Translations under genes and position numbers: made by a program
In this document: in pieces, positions 18,001 to 28,828 of the stretch
Layout: every line of letters begins with the position of its first letter
How positions within the stretch are numbered: the first letter of the stretch is position 1
Assembly: GCF_025398195.1 (NCBI RefSeq)
Contig: NZ_JAODNV010000015.1
Span: forward strand, 52,900-116,899
Direction: 5' to 3'
DNA from: Chelativorans petroleitrophicus
GTDB taxonomy: Bacteria; Pseudomonadota; Alphaproteobacteria; Rhizobiales; Rhizobiaceae
DNA length: 64,000 bases
The notes under the pieces: model-generated
Told to the model about the DNA's origin: nothing
Database searches by the model: none
What the model saw: only the letters and a program-made list of their open reading frames with translations

Positions 18001-18756
18001 ATGACTTCGCCTCTGAACCCGCGCCTTCGCCTTGACCAGCTTCTGGTGGAGCGCGGGTTCTTTGCGACGCGCGCCCGTTCCCGCGATGCGATCCTGCGGG
18101 GGACCGTCCGCGTGGGAGAGGCTGTCGCCGAAAGGCCGGGGCAGCCCGTTGGCGTGGACGCGCGGATCGTGGTGGAGGATCCCGCGCGCTGCTATGTCTC
18201 GCGCGCGGCGCTGAAGCTCGTACATGGTCTGGATGCCTTCGGCCTTGATCCGTGTGGGGCCAGAGCGCTCGATATTGGCGCTTCCACCGGCGGTTTCACG
18301 CAGGTGCTTCTGGAGCGTGGGGCCGCCCATGTGGTCGCCATTGATGTCGGTACGGGGCAGATGGATGCCCGCTTGCGCGAGGATAAGCGCGTCACCTGTC
18401 TGGAGGGCGTGAATGCGCGTCATCTGACGCTTGAAGAGATCGGCGGACACCGGCCGGACTTTCTCGTCGGCGACGTCAGTTTCATTTCCCTGAAGCTGGC
18501 GCTTCCCCCCGCGCTTGCCATGGCGGAAAGCGGCGCGCACGGCCTCTTTCTGGTCAAGCCGCAATTCGAGGCGGGACGGGAGGCGATCGGCAAGGGCGGT
18601 CTGCTGCGCGATCCGGAGAAGGCGGAAGAAATCGCCCACGAGATCGCCGCATGGCTCCAAACGAACGACGGCTGGCATGTTCTCGGCCTGGTGCCGTCGC
18701 CCATCGAGGGCGGCGATGGCAACCGGGAGTTCCTGCTGGCGGCCCGCAAGCGATGA
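18001..18756 (+). CDS. tlyA: TlyA family RNA methyltransferase
   Basis: This 251-residue protein has an N-terminal S4 RNA-binding domain (RLDQLLVERGFFATRARSRDAILRGTVRV, about 8-65). An RrmJ-like SAM methyltransferase fold follows with DIGASTGGFTQVLLERGAAHVVAIDVGTGQM, DVSFISLKLALP, and LVKPQFEAGR. Characterised TlyA proteins 2'-O-methylate rRNA cytidines; in other lineages the fold is linked to haemolysin annotations that are not supported here. The upstream frame stays open for 48 codons, but ATG 18001 gives the family N-terminus. Its stop overlaps the rlmD start (ATGA), so the two are translationally coupled. Confidence 0.92.
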   Translation: MTSPLNPRLRLDQLLVERGFFATRARSRDAILRGTVRVGEAVAERPGQPVGVDARIVVEDPARCYVSRAALKLVHGLDAFGLDPCGARALDIGASTGGFTQVLLERGAAHVVAIDVGTGQMDARLREDKRVTCLEGVNARHLTLEEIGGHRPDFLVGDVSFISLKLALPPALAMAESGAHGLFLVKPQFEAGREAIGKGGLLRDPEKAEEIAHEIAAWLQTNDGWHVLGLVPSPIEGGDGNREFLLAARKR

Positions 18757-19997
18757 CCGAGCGCCTTACAATCAGCGAATTGGGCGCACAGGGGGACGGT
18801 ATCTCTCACACCCCCCAAGGGCTGGTCTATGTGCCCTTCGCGCTCCCGGGCGAGGTGGTGGTTGCCCAAGTCGAGAAGCAGCGCGGCCGGCTCGTCTCGA
18901 TCGAGACGCCGTCTCCTTTGCGGGTGGAGCCGGTCAGCCCGCATTTCGGCACGTGCGGAGGGTGCGCGGTGCAGCACCTGGCAACTTCCGCCTATGCGGA
19001 ATGGAAGCGGGAAAAGGTCGTCCGGGCGCTCAGGAGCCGGAGACTTATGGCGGAAGTCGGCCCGCTTTTGCTCTGCCCGCCCGCATCCCGCCGGCGCGTC
19101 ACCCTCACGGCATGCCGTTCCGGGAGCGGCGTGCAACTGGGCTTCAACGCCGCACAGTCGCACCGGATCGTGGAGATCGAGCAATGTCCGGTCGCCCTGC
19201 CGGAGATCAGTGCGGCGCTTCCGGATCTGCGCCTGCTTGCAGGCCTGGTCGCGGCGGGACCGCGGCCATTTCATCTCACCGTCACGGCCACCCGCACCGG
19301 GCTCGATATAGCAGCCGATTCGCGGCTGCCCGGCGAGGAGATGCGCCGGAAGGCGATAGACTTCGTGCTGGCGAAGGGGTTCGCGCGTCTTTCGGTCGGC
19401 GGCGAAGTGCTGGTCGAACGCGAGAAGCCGGTTGTCCTCTTTGGCGATGTCCCGGTGGTTCCTCCACCGGGCGGGTTCCTGCAGGCGACCGAGCACGCGG
19501 AACAGGTGATGGCCGATCTCGTGCTGTCCCATCTAACGGAATGCGGGCATGTCGCGGACCTTTTTGCTGGCTGCGGCACCTTTGCGCTGCGCCTTGCCCG
19601 CAGTGTGCGCGTTCGCGCGGTGGAAGGAAACACCGCCGCTCTCGCCGCGCTTGATGCAGCGGCGCGGCACGCGCAGGGTCTGAAGCCGGTGACGACGCAG
19701 AAGCGTGACCTCTTTTACCGTCCGCTGACGGCAAAGGAACTTTCCGCATTTGACGGCCTCGTTTTCGATCCGCCGCGCGCGGGGGCGGAAGCTCAGTGCC
19801 GGCAGATTGCCGTTTCGCGGGTCACGCGCGTGGTTGCCGTTTCGTGCAATCCCGGAACGCTTGCGCGCGACCTCGCCATCCTGACCGAAGGCGGCTACCG
19901 GCTCGTGCAGGTCACGCCCATCGACCAGTTTCTCTGGTCTCCTCATGTGGAGGTGGTGGCTCTGCTGGAGAAGCGAAGTGCTTCGCGCTTGAATTGA
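18753..19997 (+). CDS. rlmD: 23S rRNA (uracil-C5)-methyltransferase, RlmD/RumA type
   Basis: This 414-residue protein has an N-terminal TRAM-like beta barrel (about 1-55), a central domain and a C-terminal SAM methyltransferase domain with DLFAGCGTFALRLA and FDPPRAG. The catalytic cysteine is in VVAVSCNPGTLARDL. The Fe-S region reads SPHFGTCGGCAVQHL: the Cys-x2-Cys pair is present and a later EIEQCPVA cysteine may be the fourth ligand. The position that in E. coli RlmD is Cys before PHFG is Ser here. Cluster binding should therefore not be assumed. It overlaps tlyA by 4 nt. Exact uridine target (747, 1939 or tRNA 54) is not decidable from sequence alone. Confidence 0.85.
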   Translation: MTERLTISELGAQGDGISHTPQGLVYVPFALPGEVVVAQVEKQRGRLVSIETPSPLRVEPVSPHFGTCGGCAVQHLATSAYAEWKREKVVRALRSRRLMAEVGPLLLCPPASRRRVTLTACRSGSGVQLGFNAAQSHRIVEIEQCPVALPEISAALPDLRLLAGLVAAGPRPFHLTVTATRTGLDIAADSRLPGEEMRRKAIDFVLAKGFARLSVGGEVLVEREKPVVLFGDVPVVPPPGGFLQATEHAEQVMADLVLSHLTECGHVADLFAGCGTFALRLARSVRVRAVEGNTAALAALDAAARHAQGLKPVTTQKRDLFYRPLTAKELSAFDGLVFDPPRAGAEAQCRQIAVSRVTRVVAVSCNPGTLARDLAILTEGGYRLVQVTPIDQFLWSPHVEVVALLEKRSASRLN

Positions 19998-20048
19998 GCG
20001 GATATTGAGCGCATATAAAGCGCAAAGCTGTCAAATCGTGTAAGGAAT

Positions 20049-20426
20049 ATGGTCATGAGCGCGGCGGGTTTCGATATGACCGCGTCCCGTTACCGCGACG
20101 GCGATGCACCTTTCCTCTCGGCGCGCCGGGTGGCGGAACGGCTCGGCGTGACCCTTACGGAACTGGCGGGGCTGATCGGCGTCGCCCGCAACACGCTCAC
20201 CGCGAAGGCGGGGGCGCGCAAGGCCGATGCGGCGCTGAGCCCGGTGGTCCGCATCCTTGCGATGGCAAGCGAGATGGCGGGCGGCGAGGACCGCGCCGCG
20301 ATCTGGTTCAAGCATCAGCCGATTCCCGGCTGGGCGGGAAAGACCGCCTACGATCTCGTGCGCGAGAAGAAGGCGGACAAGGTGCTTGCCTATCTCGAAG
20401 CCGTTCGCTCCGGCATCTATGCCTGA
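20049..20426 (+). CDS. Xre/MbcA/ParS-type antitoxin (DUF2384 domain)
   Basis: This 125-residue protein has a Cro/C1-like helix-turn-helix (SARRVAERLGVTLTELAGLIGVARNTLTAK, about 24-53). A C-terminal toxin-binding domain with MASEMAGGEDRAAIWFKHQPIPGWAGKTAYDLVREKKADKVLAYLE follows, the hallmark pattern (W-x4-PIP-x2-GKTA-x-DL) of Xre antitoxins of RES-domain toxins. It would neutralise the downstream toxin and autorepress the operon. The two genes overlap by 8 nt. The start is ATG 20049; ATG 20055 is two codons in. Confidence 0.9.
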   Translation: MVMSAAGFDMTASRYRDGDAPFLSARRVAERLGVTLTELAGLIGVARNTLTAKAGARKADAALSPVVRILAMASEMAGGEDRAAIWFKHQPIPGWAGKTAYDLVREKKADKVLAYLEAVRSGIYA

Positions 20427-20940
20427 AGGTGAGCCGCAGCGGCTCATCCTCTGGCGCGCCTTCGTGCCGCGATGGGCGCATCTGCCGCTTTCGGGCGAGG
20501 GCGCGGCGCGTTTCGGCGGCCGCTGGAATCCGGTCGGTCAGCCGGCGATCTATGCCGCGCGGGAGCTTTCGACAGCCTGGGCGGAATACAATCAGGGCTT
20601 CGTGCAGCATCCGGCGTTGATTGCGCAGCTCGTGCTGACGGGCGCGCAGCTGGCCGACCTGACGGATGCCGGCATGCTTGATTCGCTCGGCGTAGGCGCG
20701 GACATCCATCGATGTGAGTGGCGCGCCTTGCTGGACGCCGGACAGGAACCGGAAACGCACAGGCTTGCGCGGCGGCTTGCGGCCGAGGGGTTCGACGGCG
20801 TGATCTACCCTTCCTTCATGTCGCCGGGCGGAAGCTGCGTGGTCCTCTGGCGCTGGAACGACGAGGGCGCGCCCAGGCTCGAGGTGATCGACCCGGAACA
20901 CCGGCTTCCGACGACGCCGGCATCCTGGATGGAAACATAG
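20419..20940 (+). CDS. RES domain toxin
   Basis: This 173-residue RES-family protein has RFGGRWNPVGQPAIYAARELSTAWAEY, with Arg35, Tyr45 and Glu56 at the family spacing. The late serine region is SFMSPGGSCVVLW (Ser132-Ser139). Characterised RES toxins degrade NAD+ and arrest growth. The reading frame is open far upstream, but ATG 20419 overlaps the antitoxin stop by 8 nt, the usual TA coupling. All motif residues appear intact, so the toxin is probably active. The pair lies between rlmD and tldD, both housekeeping genes. Confidence 0.9.
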   Translation: MPEGEPQRLILWRAFVPRWAHLPLSGEGAARFGGRWNPVGQPAIYAARELSTAWAEYNQGFVQHPALIAQLVLTGAQLADLTDAGMLDSLGVGADIHRCEWRALLDAGQEPETHRLARRLAAEGFDGVIYPSFMSPGGSCVVLWRWNDEGAPRLEVIDPEHRLPTTPASWMET

Positions 20941-20958
20941 CCGTCTCTCAGGCGGTGC

Positions 20959-22374
20959 TCAGGCCTGCGTGCCGCCGACCGTCATCCGGTCCATTCTCAG
21001 ATGCGGCTGCCCGACGCCGACCGGAACGCCCTGGCCCGCCTTGCCGCACATGCCGATGCCGCTGTCGAGCTTCATGTCGTTGCCGATCATGGAAACGCGG
21101 TGCATGGCGTCCGGCCCGTTGCCGATCAGCATGGCGCCCTTGATGGGCCGGGTCACCTTGCCGTCCTCGATCATATAGGCTTCGGTGCAGCCGAACACGA
21201 ATTTCCCGCTCGTGATGTCCACCTGGCCGCCGCCGAAGGAGACGGCGTAAATGCCCTTCTTCACTGAGGCGATGATTTCCTCGGGCGTCTTGTCACCGCC
21301 GAGCATGTAGGTGTTCGTCATGCGCGGCATGGGCTCATGCGCGTAGGATTCCCGGCGCCCATTTCCGGTCGGCTGCATGCCCATGAGCCGGGCGTTCAGA
21401 CGGTCCTGCATGTAGCCTACCAGCCTGCCGTCCTCGATCAGCACCGTACGGTTCGTCGGCGTGCCCTCATCATCGATCGTGAGCGAGCCGCGCCGCTCCG
21501 CGATGGTGCCGTCGTCCACCACCGTCACGCCTTTCGCCGCCACCTGCTGGCCCATGAGACCCGCGAAGGCCGATGTCTTCTTCCGGTTGAAATCGCCTTC
21601 AAGTCCATGCCCCACGGCCTCGTGCAGCATGATGCCGGGCCAGCCATTGGCAAGCACGATATCGAACGTGCCGGCCGGCGCCGGCGCGGCCTCCAGATTG
21701 ACCAATGCCTGACGCAGCGCCTCGCTCGCGGCATGGCGCCAGGACTCCTTGGCCAGGAATTCGCCGAAGCTCTTGCGCCCGCCCATGCCGTAGGAGCCCG
21801 TCTCCTGACGGTCGCCGTCGCCCACCACGACGGAGATGTGCATGCGCACGAGAGGGCGGATGTCGCGGGCGAGCTGCCCGTCGGCGCGCAATATCTCCAC
21901 ATGCTGCCATGAGGCGGCAAGCGAGGCCGTCACCTGCCGCACCCGCGGGTCCTTCGCGCGGATCCAGCCGTCGATTTCCTGAAGCAGCCGCGCCTTCTCC
22001 TCGAAACCGGGGGCCTCTATGGGATTTTCCTCACCATAAAGGCGCTGATTCGTGCCTGCGGGTGCGGCGGCAAGCTTTCCTGAATAGCCGTGCTTGACGG
22101 CCGAGACGGCATCAGCCGCCCGCAACAGGGCGGCATGGGATAGCTCGCTCGAATGGGCATAACCCGTCGCCTCTCCCGCAACGGCGCGCAGGCCGAAGCC
22201 CTGGTCGGTGTTGAAGTTGGCCGTCTTCAGCCGGCCGTTGTCGAAAACGAGCGCTTCGCCTTCGCGGTATTCGAGGAAGAGTTCGCCATCGTCGGCGCCG
22301 GAAATCGTATCGGCAACGATGGACCTGAGCTTTTCGGGCGAGCAGTCGAAGGCGTCGAGAAGCGATCGGGCCAT
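20959..22374 (-). CDS. tldD: Metalloprotease TldD
   Basis: This 471-residue PmbA/TldD-family protease subunit has the zinc-binding helix MLHEAVGHGLEGDFNRKKTSAF (HExxxH) plus the C-terminal cysteine/glycine-rich GKFVFGCTEAYMIEDGKVTRPIKGAMLIGNG typical of TldD. With PmbA (TldE) it cleaves unfolded peptides; in E. coli it matures microcin B17 and processes the CcdA antitoxin. The start is ATG 22374 (MARSLLDAFDCSPEKL); the frame is open 16 codons further. It is convergent with the RES toxin gene (18-bp gap). The PmbA partner is not in the window. Confidence 0.95.
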   Translation of the reverse strand: MARSLLDAFDCSPEKLRSIVADTISGADDGELFLEYREGEALVFDNGRLKTANFNTDQGFGLRAVAGEATGYAHSSELSHAALLRAADAVSAVKHGYSGKLAAAPAGTNQRLYGEENPIEAPGFEEKARLLQEIDGWIRAKDPRVRQVTASLAASWQHVEILRADGQLARDIRPLVRMHISVVVGDGDRQETGSYGMGGRKSFGEFLAKESWRHAASEALRQALVNLEAAPAPAGTFDIVLANGWPGIMLHEAVGHGLEGDFNRKKTSAFAGLMGQQVAAKGVTVVDDGTIAERRGSLTIDDEGTPTNRTVLIEDGRLVGYMQDRLNARLMGMQPTGNGRRESYAHEPMPRMTNTYMLGGDKTPEEIIASVKKGIYAVSFGGGQVDITSGKFVFGCTEAYMIEDGKVTRPIKGAMLIGNGPDAMHRVSMIGNDMKLDSGIGMCGKAGQGVPVGVGQPHLRMDRMTVGGTQA

Positions 22375-22510
22375 GGGGTGTTTCCTTTCCTGCTCCCCAT
22401 GTAGAGACAATGGCCGTTTCAATCCAGTAGCCGGAAGGGCTTGCCGACCGGTGTCGGCTCTTCATGCGCGGGATTCGGTAGCGCCATCATATCCACCCCG
22501 TCATATAAGA

Positions 22511-22665
22511 AGCCGCGCAGCGGCTAACCGGGACCCAATGCTGTCATCTCCACCGCCCCGCTGGGTCCCGGCTCGCTGTGCTCAGCCGGAATGACGACAG
22601 GGAAGGCCACTGTCTCGCGCTCTCACTTCGCTCGGCCGGGAGGCGGTCGGGATGACGTGTGGCGT
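22511..22665. repeat. Repeat-like intergenic block with nested inverted repeats
   Basis: The tldD-ialB spacer (22375-22670) has no credible gene. It contains hairpin AGCCGC-GCA-GCGGCT (22511-22525) and a 10-bp inverted repeat CCGGGACCCA (22528-22537) / TGGGTCCCGG (22562-22571). Two related segments ending in GCCGGAATGACG (about 22585-22596) and GGTCGGGATGACG (about 22645-22657) follow. GGGTCCCGG and CGGGATGACG motifs of this kind are common in dispersed intergenic repeats of alphaproteobacteria. Copy number elsewhere cannot be seen here. Confidence 0.5.
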
Positions 22666-22670
22666 TGCCC

Positions 22671-23174
22671 TCAGGGCAGGGCGTCGAAGCCTTCTCCGAA
22701 GCCTTCCAGATCGACCGGAATGCCGATGCCTTCCTCCGGCGTCTGGAACATGATGAAGGTGGCGGATTTGCCGTTCCTCAGCGTTTGCAGCAGCTCCTCC
22801 TCCAAAACCACTTCCGCATAGCAGCCGTCCTGGAAGCAGCGCAGGAAATAGGCTCTGCCGATGTCCTTGCCGTCTACGTTGAGGCCAAGCCCGTTGGGCA
22901 GCAGAACGCCGAGCGGCGCAAGCACGCGCAGGATTTCAGCCTGGTTGTCGGCGGTACGCAGCACGACCACCGACAGGGCGACCTCCGGCCTGTCCTCCAG
23001 CACGACGTTCTGGATCATGACGCACTGCTCGCTCGAGGCCCCCGCAGGCGTGTCGCACACGATCGACCAGGCGCCATGGGTGGAGCGCACATCGCCATTG
23101 TTCTGTTGTGCCTCCGCCGGCAGCGTGATCGCCAGGAAGGCTACAAACGTCGTCGCATAGGCGAGCAGCCGCAT
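22671..23174 (-). CDS. Invasion-associated locus B (IalB) family protein
   Basis: This 167-residue exported protein has Sec signal MRLLAYATTFVAFLAITLPAEAQ (cleavage about residue 22). The mature domain has the IalB pattern HGAWSIVCDTP, then EQCVMIQNVV, then GLNVDGKDIGRAYFLRCFQDGCYAEVVLEEELLQTLRNGKSATFIMF, with four cysteines likely forming disulfides. IalB was named in Bartonella for erythrocyte invasion, but the family is general in Rhizobiales and probably periplasmic, with unknown biochemistry. The start is ATG 23174 (MRLL); 39 upstream codons in frame are not signal-like. It is divergent from the cytochrome oxidase cluster. Confidence 0.88.
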   Translation of the reverse strand: MRLLAYATTFVAFLAITLPAEAQQNNGDVRSTHGAWSIVCDTPAGASSEQCVMIQNVVLEDRPEVALSVVVLRTADNQAEILRVLAPLGVLLPNGLGLNVDGKDIGRAYFLRCFQDGCYAEVVLEEELLQTLRNGKSATFIMFQTPEEGIGIPVDLEGFGEGFDALP

Positions 23175-23512
23175 GATGACCTCATTCCCATTGATTCGGT
23201 GCAACTTAGCTCGGCAAGGTCCGGTCTGAAAGAAAAATGCGCCTTCCGGGCCATCCGCCCGGCCGATTTTCCACGAATCCGGCGGCCACATTTTCCCAGA
23301 AATCGGTCAGAACTGCGGCGCGCTGGGCAGGCTCCGCCGCGGCTCCCGCACACCGGCAGCGCAAAAATGCCGCATCCGTCCAGCCTCCCCTTTCTTGCGG
23401 TTCTCACAAGAGTATGGTTTGAACGCGCCAATGTGGAGCTGGGAGTCTCATAGGCTCTCGCCGCGCCCGCTCCGGCGGGCGGGAGGCGCGTGGACCAGGA
23501 GATGACGAGGTG
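23175..23512. other. 338-bp intergenic region between ialB and ctaC
   Basis: This divergent promoter region has no credible gene on either strand. It holds a 6-bp hairpin CCGGGC-CATCC-GCCCGG (23246-23262) followed by CCGATTTT on the plus strand. It also holds an A/T-rich tract AAAGAAAAATG near 23229 and a GAGG ribosome site just before the ctaC ATG. I could not assign -35/-10 boxes with confidence. Confidence 0.5.
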
Positions 23513-26067
<2,555 letters not shown>

Positions 26068-26133
26068 CAGGGCATCGCGCCGGCCGGACTTCGGTCAGGC
26101 CGGCGCATAAGCCTTAAAGGAGACACGAAAGAC

Positions 26134-27066
26134 ATGACTCTGGTGGAACGCAGGCATATGGACGGCACTGCCGGCCGCCTCTCCGAGGCGACCGCGGCCG
26201 ACTATGTCGCGCTTCTGAAGCCGCGCGTCATGTCGCTCGTGGTCTTCACGGCGTTCGTCGGCATGGTGCTCGCGCCGGCCCAGCCGAACCCGTTCCTGGC
26301 CTTCATCGCCATTCTGGCGATCGCCGTCGGGGCGGGGGCCTCGGGCGCGCTCAACATGTGGTACGATGCGGACATCGACGCGAAGATGGCGCGCACGGCC
26401 GGAAGGCCGGTGCCGACGGGCCGCGTGACACCCGGCGAGGCGCTTGCTTTCGGGCTGGTGCTCGCCGGATTCTCGGTCGCCATCCTCGGGCTGATGGCCA
26501 ACTGGGTCGCTGCCAGCCTGCTCGCCTTCACCATTTTCTTCTATGCCGTCATCTACACCATGTGGCTGAAGCGGACGACGCCGCAGAACATCGTGATCGG
26601 CGGGGCCGCCGGTGCGCTGCCGCCGGTGATCGGCTGGGCCGCGGTGACGGGGACGGTGACGCTCGAAAGCCTCGTCCTCTTCCTCATCATCTTTCTGTGG
26701 ACGCCGCCGCATTTCTGGGCGCTGGCGCTGTTCAAGACGGGTGATTACGAGCGCGCCGGGATTCCGATGATGCCGAATGTGCGCGGCGAGGCTCATACGA
26801 AGCGGCAAATGCTCGCCTATTCCGTGCTCGTGGCGGTGAGTGGCGTTCTGCCCGCGATCATAGGATTCGCGAGCCTTGCCTACGGGGCCGCCGCCGCGGC
26901 TCTGGGTGCGGGCATGATCTGGCACTCCTGGCGGGTTCTCTGGATGGACGAAGCCGACCGCTCGAAGCGTCCGGCCAAGGCGCTGTTTGCCTATTCGGTT
27001 ATCTATCTTTTCGCCATCTTCGCGGCACTTCTGGTCGATGGCGTGGTTGCGCGCTTTGGAGCCTGA
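26134..27066 (+). CDS. ctaB: Protohaem IX farnesyltransferase (haem O synthase)
   Basis: This 310-residue UbiA-superfamily membrane enzyme farnesylates protohaem to haem O for the oxidase. The prenyl diphosphate/Mg motif is [21 protein letters not shown] and the second aspartate-rich region is [22 protein letters not shown] and about nine hydrophobic helices are also present. ATG 26134 sits after AAAGGAGA with suitable spacing. CtaA (haem A synthase) is not in the window. Confidence 0.96.
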   Translation: MTLVERRHMDGTAGRLSEATAADYVALLKPRVMSLVVFTAFVGMVLAPAQPNPFLAFIAILAIAVGAGASGALNMWYDADIDAKMARTAGRPVPTGRVTPGEALAFGLVLAGFSVAILGLMANWVAASLLAFTIFFYAVIYTMWLKRTTPQNIVIGGAAGALPPVIGWAAVTGTVTLESLVLFLIIFLWTPPHFWALALFKTGDYERAGIPMMPNVRGEAHTKRQMLAYSVLVAVSGVLPAIIGFASLAYGAAAAALGAGMIWHSWRVLWMDEADRSKRPAKALFAYSVIYLFAIFAALLVDGVVARFGA

Positions 27067-27067
27067 C

Positions 27068-27229
27068 ATGCCGGATCTTGAGGAGCGCATCAAGCCGACC
27101 GAGAAGGAGCTGAAGGCGCGGCGCAGCCGCAACATCGCCCTCGCTTTGGCGCTGGCGGCCTTTGTTATTGTCGTCTATCTGGGCAGCATCATGAAGCTTG
27201 GGCCCGCCCTGTTCGACCGACCGATGTAA
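27068..27229 (+). CDS. ctaF: Small single-span oxidase-cluster protein (CtaF/CoxF-like)
   Basis: This 53-residue protein starts at ATG 27068, overlapping nothing and 1 bp after the ctaB stop. It has a charged N-terminus (PDLEERIKPTEKELKARRSRN) and one membrane helix (IALALALAAFVIVVYLGSIM, about 24-43), then a short tail. It lies between ctaB and ctaG, where Rhizobiales carry a small CoxF/CtaF protein. I assign the name from position, size and topology; the precise role in oxidase assembly is not established. Confidence 0.75.
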   Translation: MPDLEERIKPTEKELKARRSRNIALALALAAFVIVVYLGSIMKLGPALFDRPM

Positions 27230-27235
27230 AGAGCG

Positions 27236-27841
27236 ATGAGCAGCAACGTGAACAAGGATCGCGCCAGAAGCCGCCGCAACGCCGGCGTGGCCATGGTCTG
27301 CGTCTGCGTCCTCGCCGGGATGGTGGGGCTATCCTATGCCGCCGTGCCGCTCTACCGCCTGTTCTGCCAGGTGACCGGCTATGGCGGCACAACGCAGCGG
27401 GTGGAGCAGTACTCGGACACCATCCTCGACCAGACGATCACCGTCCGTTTCGATGCGAATGTGAACGGCCTGCCCTGGGATTTCCGGCCCAAGCAGCGGG
27501 AGGTGACGATCAGGATCGGCGAGACGGCCGAGATCGCCTATCTGGCGAAGAACTTGGCTCAAGGAGCGACCGCGGGTTCCGCCACGTTCAACGTGGCGCC
27601 AGCGCTTGCTGGCGCATACTTCAACAAGATCGAATGCTTCTGCTTTACCGAGCAGGAGCTTCAGCCCGGCGAGACTTACGAAATGCCGGTGCAGTTCTTC
27701 GTCGATCCGGAGATCGTCAACGCTCCGGAGCTGAAGAACCTGAAGACCATCACCCTGTCCTACACCTTCTACCCGCTGCGTCAGGAGTCGGCCGGATTGT
27801 CGGCTTCGGATGCCGCGCAAACTCGACAGCTCGGGGGATAA
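27236..27841 (+). CDS. ctaG: Cytochrome c oxidase assembly protein CtaG (Cox11 family)
   Basis: This 201-residue protein is anchored by one N-terminal helix ([38 protein letters not shown]) with a periplasmic beta-sandwich domain. The copper motif [16 protein letters not shown] (CFCF) matches Cox11, which delivers CuB to subunit I. The conserved VPLYRLFCQ(V/A)TG signature is present and the length is typical. It starts 6 bp after ctaF and ends 3 bp before ctaE. Confidence 0.96.
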   Translation: MSSNVNKDRARSRRNAGVAMVCVCVLAGMVGLSYAAVPLYRLFCQVTGYGGTTQRVEQYSDTILDQTITVRFDANVNGLPWDFRPKQREVTIRIGETAEIAYLAKNLAQGATAGSATFNVAPALAGAYFNKIECFCFTEQELQPGETYEMPVQFFVDPEIVNAPELKNLKTITLSYTFYPLRQESAGLSASDAAQTRQLGG

Positions 27842-27844
27842 CGA

Positions 27845-28726
27845 ATGGCGCAAGCCCACGCAAAAAACCACGACTATCACATTATCGATCCGAGCCCCTG
27901 GCCATTCATCGGCTCCGTCGGTGCTCTGCTGATGGCCCTTGGCGGCATTGCCTGGATGCGGGCGTTGCAGGGCAGCTCCTTCCCGCTCTTTGGCGTGGAT
28001 CTTGCGAAAGCGAATTACTGGCTCTTCCTCATCGGCGTTCTGGTCGTGCTCTACACCATGTTTTCCTGGTGGAGTGACACGATCAGGGAGGCGCATGAGG
28101 GGCACCACACACGGGTGGTCTCGATCCATCTGCGCTACGGCATGATCATGTTCATCGCCTCGGAGCTGATGTTCTTCGTGGCGTGGTTCTGGGCATTCTT
28201 CGATGCCAGCCTTTTCCCGGGGGAGGCTGCGCAGGTCAGCCGGGCGGAATTCACCGGCGGCGAATGGCCCCCGCAGGGCATCGAGGTGCTCGATCCCTTC
28301 CACCTGCCGCTCTACAACACCATCATCCTGCTCCTGTCCGGCACGACCGTGACCTGGGCGCACCACGCGCTTCTGGAGAATGACCGCAAGGGGCTGATTG
28401 CGGGCCTGGCGCTCACGGTGGCGCTCGGCGTTCTGTTCTCCTTCGTGCAGGCCTATGAGTACATGCACGCGCCCTTCGGTTTCCGCGACTCGATCTACGG
28501 CGCAACCTTCTTCATGGCGACTGGCTTCCACGGTTTCCACGTGATCGTCGGCACGATCTTCCTGGCCGTCTGTCTCCTTCGGGCCATGGCCGGGCACTTC
28601 ACGCCGCAGCAGCATTTCGGCTTCGAGGCGGCCGCCTGGTACTGGCACTTCGTCGACGTGGTATGGCTTTTCCTGTTCGCCTTCGTCTATGTCTGGGCCT
28701 CTGCCGGCGCGACAATCGCACATTGA
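27845..28726 (+). CDS. ctaE: Cytochrome c oxidase subunit III
   Basis: This 293-residue seven-helix subunit begins with HDYHIIDPSPWPFIGS, has WWSDTIREAHEGHHTRVV, the conserved FIASELMFFVAWFWAFF, and the C-terminal GFHGFHVIVGTIFLAVCLLRAM...WYWHFVDVVWLFLF. It stabilises the oxidase core in the inner membrane. It closes the oxidase operon, as the strong hairpin directly downstream indicates. Confidence 0.97.
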   Translation: MAQAHAKNHDYHIIDPSPWPFIGSVGALLMALGGIAWMRALQGSSFPLFGVDLAKANYWLFLIGVLVVLYTMFSWWSDTIREAHEGHHTRVVSIHLRYGMIMFIASELMFFVAWFWAFFDASLFPGEAAQVSRAEFTGGEWPPQGIEVLDPFHLPLYNTIILLLSGTTVTWAHHALLENDRKGLIAGLALTVALGVLFSFVQAYEYMHAPFGFRDSIYGATFFMATGFHGFHVIVGTIFLAVCLLRAMAGHFTPQQHFGFEAAAWYWHFVDVVWLFLFAFVYVWASAGATIAH

Positions 28727-28748
28727 GGAGGGCTCCAGCGGGCTTGAG

Positions 28749-28784
28749 GGGGCGGCCGTCGCGCACGGCTGCCCCTGTCTTTTT
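28749..28784 (+). terminator. Rho-independent terminator after ctaE
   Basis: The stem is GGGGCGGCCGT (28749-28759) / ACGGCTGCCCC (28765-28775), 11 bp with one G-U pair. The loop is CGCGC, followed by TGTCTTTTT. It lies 22 nt after the ctaE stop codon. Confidence 0.85.
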
Positions 28785-28828
28785 ACGTACAAGCAAGTGC
28801 GAGCGCTGTCGAAGCGGGGTGAATGACG

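Noticed and set aside
17829..18035. Possible small immunity gene after the ART-like gene
   Set aside because: It starts inside the upstream gene and runs over the tlyA start, with no ribosome site and an unstructured Pro/Arg/Cys-rich peptide.
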